Shown piece by piece: positions 33,054 through 41,261 of a DNA stretch of 64,000 nt. Source of the DNA: JASHPR01 sp963778075 (GTDB lineage: Bacteria > Actinomycetota > Actinomycetes > Streptosporangiales > Streptosporangiaceae); NCBI GenBank assembly GCA_963778075.1, contig CAVZTJ010000009.1:744001-808000 (forward strand), written 5' to 3'. The translations under genes were made by a program, and so were the position numbers. How positions within the stretch are numbered: the stretch's first letter is position 1; the number at the start of each line of letters is the position of its first letter. A model generated the notes under the pieces. It did no database searches and had not been told where the DNA came from. It worked only from the letters and a program-made list of their open reading frames with translations.

Positions 33054-34331
33054 ATGGCAAGGCACGCCGAGAGCGAGTCCCCCAGCACCACCACCGGCAC
33101 GGGGCCAAAAGTTCTCCTGCACATCGGCGAGCCGAAGACCGGCACCACATTCCTGCAGCACGTTATGTGGCGTAACCGTGACGAGCTCTCCGCGCAGGGC
33201 GTGGTGCTGCCCGGCCACCACCCGCAAGATCACTACCGTGCCAGCCAGGACCTGCGTGGGATTCCCAAGCTGGCCTCGGATCCGGCCGGGTCGTGGACAG
33301 GCGAATGGGAGATCCTGGCCCGCCAGGCCCAGCAGGCGCCGCGGGTCGGCGTAATCTCGCACGAGCTGTTCTCCGCGGCCGACCCGGAGCAGGCCGAGCG
33401 CGCGGTGCGGTCCCTGCAGCCGGCCGAGGTGCACGTGGTGATCACAGTGCGGGACATGGCCACGCTGCTGCCGGCGGAGTGGCAGGAGACCGTGAAGCAC
33501 CGCAACGCCAAGGGTTTCGCCGAATGGCTCGAGGACGTGATCGACCGGGAGTCTTATTCGGCCGACCGGCGGCAGTGGTGGTTCTGGCGGGTGCACGACA
33601 CGATGGCGATCCTCGGCATCTGGGCGCAGTACGTGCCGCCGCAGCGGATCCACGTGATCACGGTTCCGCCGCGCGGGTCCGACAACGCGCTGCTGTGGCA
33701 GCGGTTCGCGGCCCTGCTCGAGGTCGACCCGGCCAGCGTGGACATCAGCCGCGCCCGGCCGAATGCCTCGCTCGGCCTGCCCGAGATCGAGTTCCTGCGG
33801 CGGCTGAATGAGGTGCTGCCCGAAGAGGTCCCCGACTGGTTCTACATGTGGAACGTGAAGGAGGGGGTCGCGCACCGCGCCCTGGCCGCGCGGCCGCGCG
33901 GCCAGGGCGGGCTTGTGATCCCCGCCGAGCGCGAGGAATGGGCAGGCAAGCAGGCGGACGTCCTCGTCGAGGCGCTGAGCGAGTCCGACTACGACGTGGT
34001 CGGCAACCTGGAAGAGCTGCGGCCGCTGCCGGTCACCGGGCCCGCGGCCAGCCCGGCGGACCAGCCGGCCGAGCTCGTGCTGGATGCCGCGGTGCACGCC
34101 GCTGCGGCGATGGTCGTGAACCAGTACCACAGGGCGCACCCGGCGGCGAAGCCGCAGCCGAGCCCGGACCGGCAGCGTGGGCTCGTCGCCAGGGTCGAGT
34201 CAACGGTGGCGTCGTCGCCTCGGCTGAAGCGCACGGTGCGCGAGCTCAGCAGCCGGTTCCCGGTCGTGCGCCGGATCCGCATCGTGGCCTGGCGCAGGCT
34301 CGAGCGCCGCCGGGTCGGCAAGCATGCCTAG
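33054..34331 (+). CDS. Sulfotransferase-family protein
   Basis: 425 residues from an ATG with GAGG nine bases upstream. The PAPS-binding loop is LLHIGEPKTGTTFLQHV and the 3-prime phosphate site fits VVITVRDMATLLPAEWQ. The middle (ADRRQWWFWRVHDTMAILGIW, IHVITVPPRG) matches actinobacterial sulfotransferase-like proteins placed in envelope clusters. The predicted reaction is transfer of sulfate from PAPS to a sugar hydroxyl. The C-terminal 100 residues are low-complexity and basic. The gene overlaps the next glycosyltransferase by eight bases, so a shared acceptor is likely. Confidence 0.8.
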   Translation: MARHAESESPSTTTGTGPKVLLHIGEPKTGTTFLQHVMWRNRDELSAQGVVLPGHHPQDHYRASQDLRGIPKLASDPAGSWTGEWEILARQAQQAPRVGVISHELFSAADPEQAERAVRSLQPAEVHVVITVRDMATLLPAEWQETVKHRNAKGFAEWLEDVIDRESYSADRRQWWFWRVHDTMAILGIWAQYVPPQRIHVITVPPRGSDNALLWQRFAALLEVDPASVDISRARPNASLGLPEIEFLRRLNEVLPEEVPDWFYMWNVKEGVAHRALAARPRGQGGLVIPAEREEWAGKQADVLVEALSESDYDVVGNLEELRPLPVTGPAASPADQPAELVLDAAVHAAAAMVVNQYHRAHPAAKPQPSPDRQRGLVARVESTVASSPRLKRTVRELSSRFPVVRRIRIVAWRRLERRRVGKHA

Positions 34332-35397
34332 CGTGCCCGACCGCAGCGGAACCGCCCCGGCCGTCCCGGCGCCCGTAACAGCCCCGGCCGCCCCGGACGC
34401 CTCGGCACCCCCACGAGCCTCGGCCACCCCCGACGCCCCGGCGCCCCTGGCAGCCCCGGCCGCCCCGGCACCCCGGGTGATCGCGGTGGTGGTTACCTAC
34501 AACCGGAGGGACCTGCTGCTGGAGGCGCTGGCCGCGGTGCAGGCTCAGACCCGGCCTGCCGACGCGGTCATCGTGGTCGACAACGCCTCGACCGACGGCA
34601 CGGCCGCGGCGGTGCGCATGCACTACCCATCGGTCCAACTAGCCGAGCTGGCCAGCAATACCGGAGGCGCGGGCGGGTTCGCCTGCGGCATGGCGCTGGC
34701 CCTCGACCAGTCTGCCGACCTCGTCTGGCTCATGGACGACGACACGGTGCCCGAGCCGGATGCGCTGCGGGCCCTGCTTGATGCCCGCGAGCGCTACCCC
34801 GCCTATCCGTCCAGCCCCCCGGCCCTGCTTGCCAGCCGCGTGGTGTGGACCGACGGACGCGCTCACCCGATGAACACGCCGCGGGTCAAGCCGTTCGTCG
34901 GCCGGGCCGAGCGTGAAGCCGCCGCGGCAGCCGGCTGCATGCCGATCCGCTCGGCGTCGTTCGTCTCGATACTCGTCGACGCCGGCGTCTCCCGGGAGCG
35001 CGGCCTGCCGCAGGCCGACTACTTCCTGTGGAACGACGACTTCGAGTTCACCACCCGGATGCTGCGCGGCAACGCCGGCCTGCTCTGCCCGGCGAGCATC
35101 GTGGTGCACAAGACCGCCGCCTTCGGCTCCACCGACAGCGACCCTGGGCAGCGCTTCTTCTACGAGGTCAGGAACAAGATCTGGACGCTCAGGGCCCGCG
35201 CGCCGCTGGCCCCCGGCGAGCGCGTGCTGTACACCGCCTCGACGCTGCGCCGCTGGGCCCGGACGTTCGCCAAATCGACCGACCGCCGGGCGCTCGGGCA
35301 GTGGCTGGTCAAGGGCGCCGTCGCCGGGGTGCGCACCAGCCCGCGGCCGACCAGTGAGGTGCTCGCCTCCGTCGGCCTGCAGTCCCCCGTCCCATAA
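34324..35397 (+). CDS. GlfT1-like galactofuranosyl/family 2 glycosyltransferase
   Basis: 357 residues. After 50 residues of Pro/Ala-rich sequence the GT-A domain starts (IAVVVTYNRRDLLLEAL, VIVVDNASTDG). ASNTGGAGGFACGM, WLMDDDTVPEPD, FLWNDDFEFTTRML and GQRFFYEVRNKIW align with the motifs of mycobacterial GlfT1 (Rv3782), which adds the first galactofuranoses to the linker. That family relation is seen by motif only. With glf and glfT2 it would complete a galactan pathway. It is coupled to the sulfotransferase gene. Confidence 0.82.
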   Translation: MPSVPDRSGTAPAVPAPVTAPAAPDASAPPRASATPDAPAPLAAPAAPAPRVIAVVVTYNRRDLLLEALAAVQAQTRPADAVIVVDNASTDGTAAAVRMHYPSVQLAELASNTGGAGGFACGMALALDQSADLVWLMDDDTVPEPDALRALLDARERYPAYPSSPPALLASRVVWTDGRAHPMNTPRVKPFVGRAEREAAAAAGCMPIRSASFVSILVDAGVSRERGLPQADYFLWNDDFEFTTRMLRGNAGLLCPASIVVHKTAAFGSTDSDPGQRFFYEVRNKIWTLRARAPLAPGERVLYTASTLRRWARTFAKSTDRRALGQWLVKGAVAGVRTSPRPTSEVLASVGLQSPVP

Positions 35398-35470
35398 CCC
35401 GCCCAGCCCATCCCGCCCAGCCCTCCGCGCCCAGCCCGCGACGAATGTCGCCCGCTCGCCGACGGCGGAT

Positions 35471-35950
35471 TCAACGACAGCTACGGGCCGGCGACACCAC
35501 GCCCACGCTGTCGGCCAGGGACGAGTTGAGCCGGGCCAGCGCGGCAGCGAGGCCGGTCTGATCGGCGCCGTCCCAGTCGCTCACCAGCGCCTCGATGCAC
35601 CGCAGCCGCTCCTGCTTCACGTCGCTCATGCAGCGGCGGCCCTCGGCGGTCAGCGCGATGCTCGACGACCGGCCGTCGGCGGGATCGCGGCGCCGCTCGA
35701 TCAGCCCGCCGCGCTCCAGCGGAGCGATCTGCCTGGTGACCGTGGACGCGTCCAGGTGCAGGGCGTGAGCCAGCGCGTTGGTGCTCAGCGGGCCGAGATC
35801 CTCGAGCACCCGCATCGCGAGGTAACCGGCCCGGTCCACGCGCACATACAGCGAGCTGCGCCGGCCGAACGTTTCGAGGTGGCGGACCAGTTTGACCAGC
35901 TCGAGCTCGATAGTCCCGATGGCGTCAGCACCATCTGGCCTGTTATCCAC
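35471..35950 (-). CDS. MarR-family regulator
   Basis: 159 residues. Winged helix: RAGYLAMRVLEDLGPLSTNALAHALHLDASTVTRQIAPLERGG, wing with RRRDPADGRSSSIALT, flanked by dimerisation helices. These proteins usually repress themselves and a neighbouring transporter or enzyme and are released by small phenolic or lipophilic ligands. It is divergent from the DMT transporter at 36089; the gap holds the palindrome at 35992. Confidence 0.9.
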   Translation of the reverse strand: MDNRPDGADAIGTIELELVKLVRHLETFGRRSSLYVRVDRAGYLAMRVLEDLGPLSTNALAHALHLDASTVTRQIAPLERGGLIERRRDPADGRSSSIALTAEGRRCMSDVKQERLRCIEALVSDWDGADQTGLAAALARLNSSLADSVGVVSPARSCR

Positions 35951-35991
35951 TACGCCAACCAGCTCCGTCGGGGTATGCTAAGCGAGATAGC

Positions 35992-36002
35992 TGTATGATA
36001 CA
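35992..36002. promoter_or_regulatory. Candidate MarR operator overlapping a -10 box
   Basis: TGTATGATACA is a perfect 5+1+5 inverted repeat in the marR/transporter intergenic region. It contains TATGAT on the plus strand and TATCAT on the minus strand, so binding here would cover possible -10 boxes of both divergent genes. No clear -35 is seen. Confidence 0.5.
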
Positions 36003-36088
36003 TGTGTTTCTGGACAGCAATATGCGGATAACGGTCTGCGGGCAGGCAGACTGGGACGGGCCTGTTGGGAGCGGGGTTAGCGGGGACC

Positions 36089-37021
36089 ATGGTTTTCGTA
36101 TTGGCCTTGGCAGCTGCCCTCGCGAACGCTCTGACCAGCGTCTTCCAGCGTAAGGGCATCGAGACCGCGCCTCAGTCCACGACGCTGCGGTTCAGCCTGA
36201 TCACCTACGCCGTGCGCCGCGGCATCTGGCTCGCCGGGTTCGGGCTGATGATCATCTCGTTTCTGCTCCAGGCAGTGGCCCTGCACCTGGGCCGGCTGTC
36301 CGAGGTCCAGCCGATCCTGACCACCGAGCTGGTGTTCCTCGTCATCGTGCTGGTCGCCTGGTTCGGGTTCAGGATGGGCGGGCGTGAGTGGACCGGCGTG
36401 ATCGCCGTGACCGCCGGCCTGGCCGGGTTCCTGGCCTTCGCCGACCCGGTGGACGGCACGCTGTCCCCGCCGCTGTGGGAGTGGCTCATCGCCGGCGGCG
36501 CCTGCACCGGCGGCATCGTGATCGCGACCGCGCTGGCGCTGCGCGGCCCGCGCTGGTGGCGGGCCGCGATGTTCGGGACCGCCGCGTCGATCAGCTTTGC
36601 GTTCACCGCGGCGTGCACGAAGGTGGTGTCCGGGTTCGCCGCGTCCGACTTGGCCGGCCTGTACCGGCACTGGCAGACCTACGCGCTGGCCTGCTTCGGC
36701 GCGCTCGCGGTGTTCCTGGCCCAGAACGCGATTCACGCGGGCCCGATCGTCGCCTCGCAGTCGACGATCGTTCTCGTCGACCCCGTGGCCAGCATCCTGG
36801 TTGGCGTCGGGCTGTTCGGCGACAACCTCCGGACCAGCGGCGCGTGGGGGCCACTGGAGGCGCTGTCATTGCTGGTCATGGTCGCCGGGGCGGTCGTGCT
36901 CGCCCATTCCCCGCTAGTGGCGGGGCTGAAGGCAGGCAGCGACCAGTCGTCCGAGCTGCTGTCGCATCACCCGCACCACGGCGGGATGTCGGATGCGGCC
37001 TACCCGTCGCCTCCCTCGTAA
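36089..37021 (+). CDS. DMT-superfamily (EamA-like) membrane transporter
   Basis: 310 residues from an ATG with GGGGA just upstream; a TTG at 36065 is less likely. About nine to ten helices are visible (FVLALAAALANALTSVF through LSLLVMVAGAVVLAHSPL), with QRKGIE after helix 1 as in the NIPA/DMT subgroup. The last 40 residues are polar and His-rich (SHHPHHGG). The substrate is unknown; divergent MarR control suggests drug, metabolite or metal export. It ends 32 bases from the convergent aminotransferase. Confidence 0.82.
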   Translation: MVFVLALAAALANALTSVFQRKGIETAPQSTTLRFSLITYAVRRGIWLAGFGLMIISFLLQAVALHLGRLSEVQPILTTELVFLVIVLVAWFGFRMGGREWTGVIAVTAGLAGFLAFADPVDGTLSPPLWEWLIAGGACTGGIVIATALALRGPRWWRAAMFGTAASISFAFTAACTKVVSGFAASDLAGLYRHWQTYALACFGALAVFLAQNAIHAGPIVASQSTIVLVDPVASILVGVGLFGDNLRTSGAWGPLEALSLLVMVAGAVVLAHSPLVAGLKAGSDQSSELLSHHPHHGGMSDAAYPSPPS

Positions 37022-37053
37022 CCCAGGGGCCTGAACGCGGCCCTCCCAGCCGG

Positions 37054-38232
37054 TCAGGTCGCGTCCGGGGCCAGCCGCGCGAGCCGCCTGCCCGCCTCGT
37101 GCAGCGTGGTCAGCTTCTTGCTGTAGGAGAACCGGATCTTGGAACGGCCAAGCCCGGGCCGCGAGTAGAACGACGAGCCCGGCACCGTGGCCACGCCGAC
37201 CTCGCGGGTGAGCGCGCGCGCCGTCGCGGTGTCGTCGCCCATGCCCAGGACCGACGCGTCGCACATGACGTAGTAAGCGCCGGCCGGTGAGGTCGCCGGC
37301 TCGAGCCCGGCCATGGCCAGGATCTGCAGCATGAGGTCGCGCCGCTCGGTGTAGTCGGCAGCCAGCTGGCCGTAGTAGGAGCCCGGCAGCCGCAGTGCCA
37401 CCGCCCCGGCCTCCTGGAACGGCGTCGGCGCGCCGACCGTGACGAAGTCGTGCACCCGGCGGATCGCGTCGGTCAGGCCGGGCGGCGCGATCGCCCAGCC
37501 GACCCGCCAGCCGGTGACGGCGTAGCTCTTGGACAGCGCGCTGATCGTGATCGTGCGGTCCTCCATGCCCGCGACCGTGGCCATCGGGATGTGCCGGGCG
37601 CCGTCGTAGACGATGTGCTCGTAGATCTCGTCGGTGATCGCCAGCACCCCGTGCCGCTGGCACAGCCGCGCGATCTCGTCCAGCTCCTCGGCGCTGAACA
37701 CCTTGCCGGTCGGGTTGCCTGGCGTGTTGATCACGATCGCGCGGGTGCGGCTGGTGAACGCGGCGGCCAGCTCGGCCTCGTCGAACGACCAGCCGGGCTC
37801 GCGCAGGGTGACGTAACGCGGCACCGCACCGGCGATCGCCGCGGCCGCGCCGTAGTTCTCGTAGAACGGCTCGAAGACGATCACTTCCTGGCCAGGGTCG
37901 ACGCAGCCAATCATCGCGGCGATCATGGCCTCGGTGGCGCCGCAGGTCACGCACACGTCGCGTTCCGGATCGACGACCATCCCGTAGTGCTCGCGGTACT
38001 TGTCCGCGAGCGCCTCGCGGATCGAGGCCTGGCCCCACGTGATCGGGTACTGGTTCAGATCCCCCTCGATCGCGGCGACGGCAGCGTGCTTGACCTGGTC
38101 CGGAGCGGGAAAGTCGGGGAATCCCTGGGCCAGGTTGATCGCGTTGTGCTGCAGCGCGAGCCTGGTCATCTCCCTGATCACCGACTCGGTCAGCGACGCT
38201 GCGGTGGCCGAGGCCCGCGGCTGCGCGGTCAT
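37054..38232 (-). CDS. PLP-dependent aminotransferase, class I/II
   Basis: 392 residues. Fold type I motifs: INLAQGFPDFPAPD, VTCGATEAMIAAM, NTPGNPTGKVF, ITDEIYEHIVYDG, the PLP lysine in SALSKSYAVTGWRVGW, and the carboxylate-binding Arg in KIRFSYSKK. It is closest to the methionine/kynurenine/aspartate aminotransferase group (YbdL-like) that transfers amino groups from Met or aromatic amino acids to 2-oxo acids. Monocistronic; divergent from the SnoaL-like gene. Confidence 0.9.
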   Translation of the reverse strand: MTAQPRASATAASLTESVIREMTRLALQHNAINLAQGFPDFPAPDQVKHAAVAAIEGDLNQYPITWGQASIREALADKYREHYGMVVDPERDVCVTCGATEAMIAAMIGCVDPGQEVIVFEPFYENYGAAAAIAGAVPRYVTLREPGWSFDEAELAAAFTSRTRAIVINTPGNPTGKVFSAEELDEIARLCQRHGVLAITDEIYEHIVYDGARHIPMATVAGMEDRTITISALSKSYAVTGWRVGWAIAPPGLTDAIRRVHDFVTVGAPTPFQEAGAVALRLPGSYYGQLAADYTERRDLMLQILAMAGLEPATSPAGAYYVMCDASVLGMGDDTATARALTREVGVATVPGSSFYSRPGLGRSKIRFSYSKKLTTLHEAGRRLARLAPDAT

Positions 38233-38335
38233 GCACCGACCCTATCGGTGCTGCGGGTCTTGACCGCCAGGCACGCGGCCCGGGAAGATTGTGCAATTGT
38301 GCAGTTGGGTTTGACCAACAGCATTGGGGGGTTCA

Positions 38336-38728
38336 ATGGCACATCCAAACGAGGATCTGCTGCGCGACGGCTACGCGGCGTTCGGGCGCGGGGATCTCGA
38401 CGCCCTGCAGAATCAGTTCTTCGCCCCGGACATCACCTGGCACTACCCCGGCAAGAGCCCGTTCGCCGGGGACTACCACGGCACGGGCGAGGTCGCGGGC
38501 TGGCTGGTGCGCACGTTCGAGGTATCGGGCGGAACCATCCGGGTCCAGCTGAACGACGTCGTCGCCAAGGATGACGTCGCCGTGGCGCTGACAACCGTCA
38601 TCGCACAGCGGGAGGGCCGGGAACTCTCGGACGACGCCGTGCAGGTGTTCCAGATCCGCGACGGCAAGGCCACCGAGGTCTGGACCTATCCGGCCGACCT
38701 CTACGCCAACGACGCGTTCTGGTCGTAG
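38336..38728 (+). CDS. SnoaL-like (NTF2-fold) protein
   Basis: 130 residues from an ATG with a GGGGGG Shine-Dalgarno. NTF2-like pattern: LLRDGYAAFGRGDLDALQ, PDITWHYPGKSPFAGDYHG, then strands VQLNDVVAKDDVAVALTTV and VQVFQIRDGKATEVW. Such small alpha+beta barrels act as isomerases, cyclases or ligand-binding stress proteins; no activity can be assigned. A direct repeat of TTGTGCA (38289 and 38297) lies just upstream. The end is eight bases from the convergent SDR gene. Confidence 0.82.
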   Translation: MAHPNEDLLRDGYAAFGRGDLDALQNQFFAPDITWHYPGKSPFAGDYHGTGEVAGWLVRTFEVSGGTIRVQLNDVVAKDDVAVALTTVIAQREGRELSDDAVQVFQIRDGKATEVWTYPADLYANDAFWS

Positions 38729-38735
38729 GCGGAGT

Positions 38736-39563
38736 TTACCGCGAGCCGACGAGGCGGGCCTGGAGGCGGCGCATGCCGCGCAGCCACCGGTCCCGGTCGC
38801 CGGCCCGGCGCTGCTCGTACATGCTCACCTCGGGGTGCGGCAGGATCAGGAAGCGCTCGTCGCCGATGGCCTCGATGACGGACGCGGCGACGTCTTCCGC
38901 GGTCAGCACGCCGTCCACCGAGGCCTGCGGCGTGCCCAGGCCGGTCCGCTCGGCGGGCATCTCGCTGACCTCGCGGTGGCTCGTGGCGGTCAGGTTGGTG
39001 CGCACCGCCTGCGGGCACAGGCACGACACCCGCAGCCCCTGGTCCCCGTGGGTGATCGACAGCCATTCGGCCAGCCCGACCGCGGCGTGCTTGGTCACCG
39101 AGTACGGGGCCGAGCCAAGCTCGGTGAGCAGGCCCGCGGCGGACGCCGTGATCACCAGGTAGCCCTCGCCCCTGGCCAGCATCCCCGGCAGCAGCGCGCG
39201 GGCCGCGTAGACGTGGCTCTGCACGTTGATCGCCCAGATCCGCGACCACGCAGCGTCGGCGACCTCGACGCCGCCGTCCACGATGATCCCGGCGTTGGAG
39301 CAGAAGAGATCGATGCGCCCGAACGCATCCTCGGCGCGCGCGACCAGCGCCGTGACGTCATCCTCCCTGGACATGTCGGCGGGCACGGCCAGCGCGGGAT
39401 GACCGGCCGCCTCGATGGCCGCCGCGGTCTGCGCCGCGCCCCCGCCGTCCACGTCCGCCACCACGACCGCCGCGGCGCCGCGCTCGGCGAGGGCGAGGCA
39501 GAGGGCCCGGCCGATGCCGCTCGCGCCGCCGGTGACGACCGCGACCTTTCCGTCGATGTCCAT
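38736..39563 (-). CDS. SDR-family oxidoreductase
   Basis: 275 residues. VAVVTGGASGIGRALCLAL (cofactor loop), VVVADVDGGG (acidic, NAD-preferring), CSNAGIIVDGG, ITASAAGLL with the catalytic Ser, YSVTKHAAV (Tyr, Lys) and CLCPQAVRTNL. The C-terminal tail (YEQRRAGDRDRWLRGMRRLQ) is typical of actinobacterial SDRs that accompany acyl-CoA dehydrogenases in fatty-acid or steroid degradation. The ATG begins one base after the dehydrogenase stop, so the two are coupled. The long frame upstream of this start is a shadow of the dehydrogenase gene. Confidence 0.9.
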   Translation of the reverse strand: MDIDGKVAVVTGGASGIGRALCLALAERGAAAVVVADVDGGGAAQTAAAIEAAGHPALAVPADMSREDDVTALVARAEDAFGRIDLFCSNAGIIVDGGVEVADAAWSRIWAINVQSHVYAARALLPGMLARGEGYLVITASAAGLLTELGSAPYSVTKHAAVGLAEWLSITHGDQGLRVSCLCPQAVRTNLTATSHREVSEMPAERTGLGTPQASVDGVLTAEDVAASVIEAIGDERFLILPHPEVSMYEQRRAGDRDRWLRGMRRLQARLVGSR

Positions 39564-39564
39564 G

Positions 39565-40845
39565 TCAGTGGCCCCTTGCCGTGGCGCGCGCGGCGTGGTC
39601 GGCCCACGCGGCGAGGTCAGGGTCGGCGGCCAGGAGGCTGGCGTACTTCTTGCGCGCCTCCTCGCGCTTGGCCGGGATGTACTCGGTCGGCCACAGGCCG
39701 GCGTGCGGCTCGTAGCCCTTGAGCACGTTGCGGGACACGGTGACCTTGTGCACCTCATCGACCCCGTCCATGACCGCCATGGTCGGCGCGCTGGCCCACA
39801 TGGCCTGCAGCGGGGTGAGGTTGGTCGTGCCCAGCGAGCCCAGGATGTGCATCGCCCGGTAGGACACCTCGCGCAGCACCTTCGCGGCCGTGTACTTGCA
39901 CGCGGCGATCTGCGTCCGGGCCTCGCGGGTGCTGGAGTTGTCGATGGTCCACGCGGTCCACAGCACCAGCAGCCGCAGCATGTTGATCTCGGCGTAGGAA
40001 TCGGCGATCGCCTCCTGCACCATCTGGTGCTCCGCGATCGTCTTGCCATGCGACTCCCGGCTGAGCGCGCGCTCGCACATCATGTCGAAAGCCAGCTTGA
40101 CCTGCGCCACGGTCCGCATCGCGTGGTGAATCCTGCCGCCACCCAGCCGCCGCTGCGCCAGCACCTTGGCGCCGTCCTCGGGCCCGAGCAGGTGGTCGGC
40201 CGGGACGCGCACATCGTTGTAGCGGATGTGGTTGTGCAGCGGGGGATACTCCATGATCTCCACGCCGGGGGCGTCGCCCGGCACCGCGAACATGCCGTTG
40301 GTGCACATCACGAAGATGACGTCGGCCCTGGCCCCGGCGCTGGTGAACCACTTCTCGCCGGTGATCACCCATTCCTCGCCATCGCGCACCGCGTGTGTGC
40401 GGAACAGGCTGGGATCGGAGCCGCCTTCCGGCTCTGTCATCGAGTAGGCGGAGAAGATCTCCTGGTTCATCAGCGGGTACAGCCAGCGCCGCTTCTGCTC
40501 CTCGGTGCCGTAGGCGGCGAGCATCTCCATGTTGCCGGTGTCTGGCGCGGCCGTGCCGAAGATCACCGGCGCGGAGCGGTAGCGGCCCAGGATCTCGTTG
40601 AGCAGGGCTAGCTTGAGCTGGCCGAATCCGGGGCCGCCGAGGTCCTTGTCGAGGAACAGCGCCCACAGGCCGTGCTCCCTGACCTGCTGCTTGAGCGGGT
40701 CGGCGAGCGCCCTGGCCTTCGGGTCGCGCGAGTAAGCGGCGCCGGGAAACACCAGGTCGAGCGGCTCGATCTCGGTGCGGCAGAACTGCTCGACCCAGTC
40801 GAGCTGCTCCTGGAATTCCGGCTCGGTCGAGAAGTCCCACGCCAC
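39565..40845 (-). CDS. Acyl-CoA dehydrogenase
   Basis: 426 residues, ACAD10/11-like. Motifs: FLDKDLGGPGFGQLKLALLNE, MTEPEGGSDPSLFRTHAV, VITGEKWFTSAGA, RLGGGRIHHAMRTVAQVKLAFDMMCERAL and a C-terminal SRNVLKGYEP region in place of the usual EIQR motif. It would desaturate an acyl-CoA with FAD. First gene of a two-gene operon with the SDR. Its promoter overlaps the palindrome at 40891, suggesting control by a TetR-type regulator not encoded nearby. Confidence 0.9.
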   Translation of the reverse strand: MAWDFSTEPEFQEQLDWVEQFCRTEIEPLDLVFPGAAYSRDPKARALADPLKQQVREHGLWALFLDKDLGGPGFGQLKLALLNEILGRYRSAPVIFGTAAPDTGNMEMLAAYGTEEQKRRWLYPLMNQEIFSAYSMTEPEGGSDPSLFRTHAVRDGEEWVITGEKWFTSAGARADVIFVMCTNGMFAVPGDAPGVEIMEYPPLHNHIRYNDVRVPADHLLGPEDGAKVLAQRRLGGGRIHHAMRTVAQVKLAFDMMCERALSRESHGKTIAEHQMVQEAIADSYAEINMLRLLVLWTAWTIDNSSTREARTQIAACKYTAAKVLREVSYRAMHILGSLGTTNLTPLQAMWASAPTMAVMDGVDEVHKVTVSRNVLKGYEPHAGLWPTEYIPAKREEARKKYASLLAADPDLAAWADHAARATARGH

Positions 40846-41261
40846 AGCGTTCCTCCCAGGCTGGTCGCGTGCTCCGCCTACCGAGCCTACTAGAACGCGA
40901 TTCTAAAAGCCGTCCCCGATCACCCCGCTGCCCAGCGCCCCGCGCGCCTGCATGGCCCCGCCGTCCGCCCCCGGGCGGCCGCATGGCCCCCGCCGCCCGC
41001 CGGCCCCGCGCGGCGCCCAACCCCACCGGCGCACCCGGGCTCGACCTCGCCCCCAGGCCCATTCCCGAGCTCACTTTCTATGATCTGGGTGGATAATGAC
41101 CAGATATGGTGGTTTCCCCCAAGATCATGGAAGCCGCTTAGTGCGCCGATCAATGTCTAGCGGAATGACGCAGCGTGGCCAAGGCGCCCGCGGGCTGCTA
41201 CTCCGAGTGGCCGGATTCGGTGGGACGGCGGGTTGTCGATGGCGGGTGGTTGGGTGGGGAC
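40846..41261. other. Intergenic region, divergent, with operator and a long imperfect inverted repeat
   Basis: About 415 bases without a supported gene. It holds the palindrome at 40891-40905, a C-rich stretch, and near 41082-41123 an imperfect inverted repeat whose ends are GATCTGGGTGG and CCCCCAAGATC, around a more A+T-rich core with TATGGT. The right part is probably the promoter and leader of the S66 peptidase; a GTG at 41175 could extend that protein upstream. Confidence 0.4.
40891..40905. promoter_or_regulatory. TetR/KstR-like palindrome before acyl-CoA dehydrogenase operon
   Basis: TAGAACGCGATTCTA is an inverted repeat (TAGAA/TTCTA) 46 bases before the dehydrogenase ATG. On the minus strand it includes TAGAAT, a good -10 box. 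It resembles the TAGAAC-NN-GTTCTA sites of KstR-type TetR repressors of lipid and sterol genes, but the centre is one base longer and asymmetric. Confidence 0.5.

Noticed and set aside
38289..38303. Direct repeat of TTGTGCA upstream of the SnoaL-like gene
   Set aside because: Only seven bases per copy and no matching second site; could be chance in an A+T-richer promoter.
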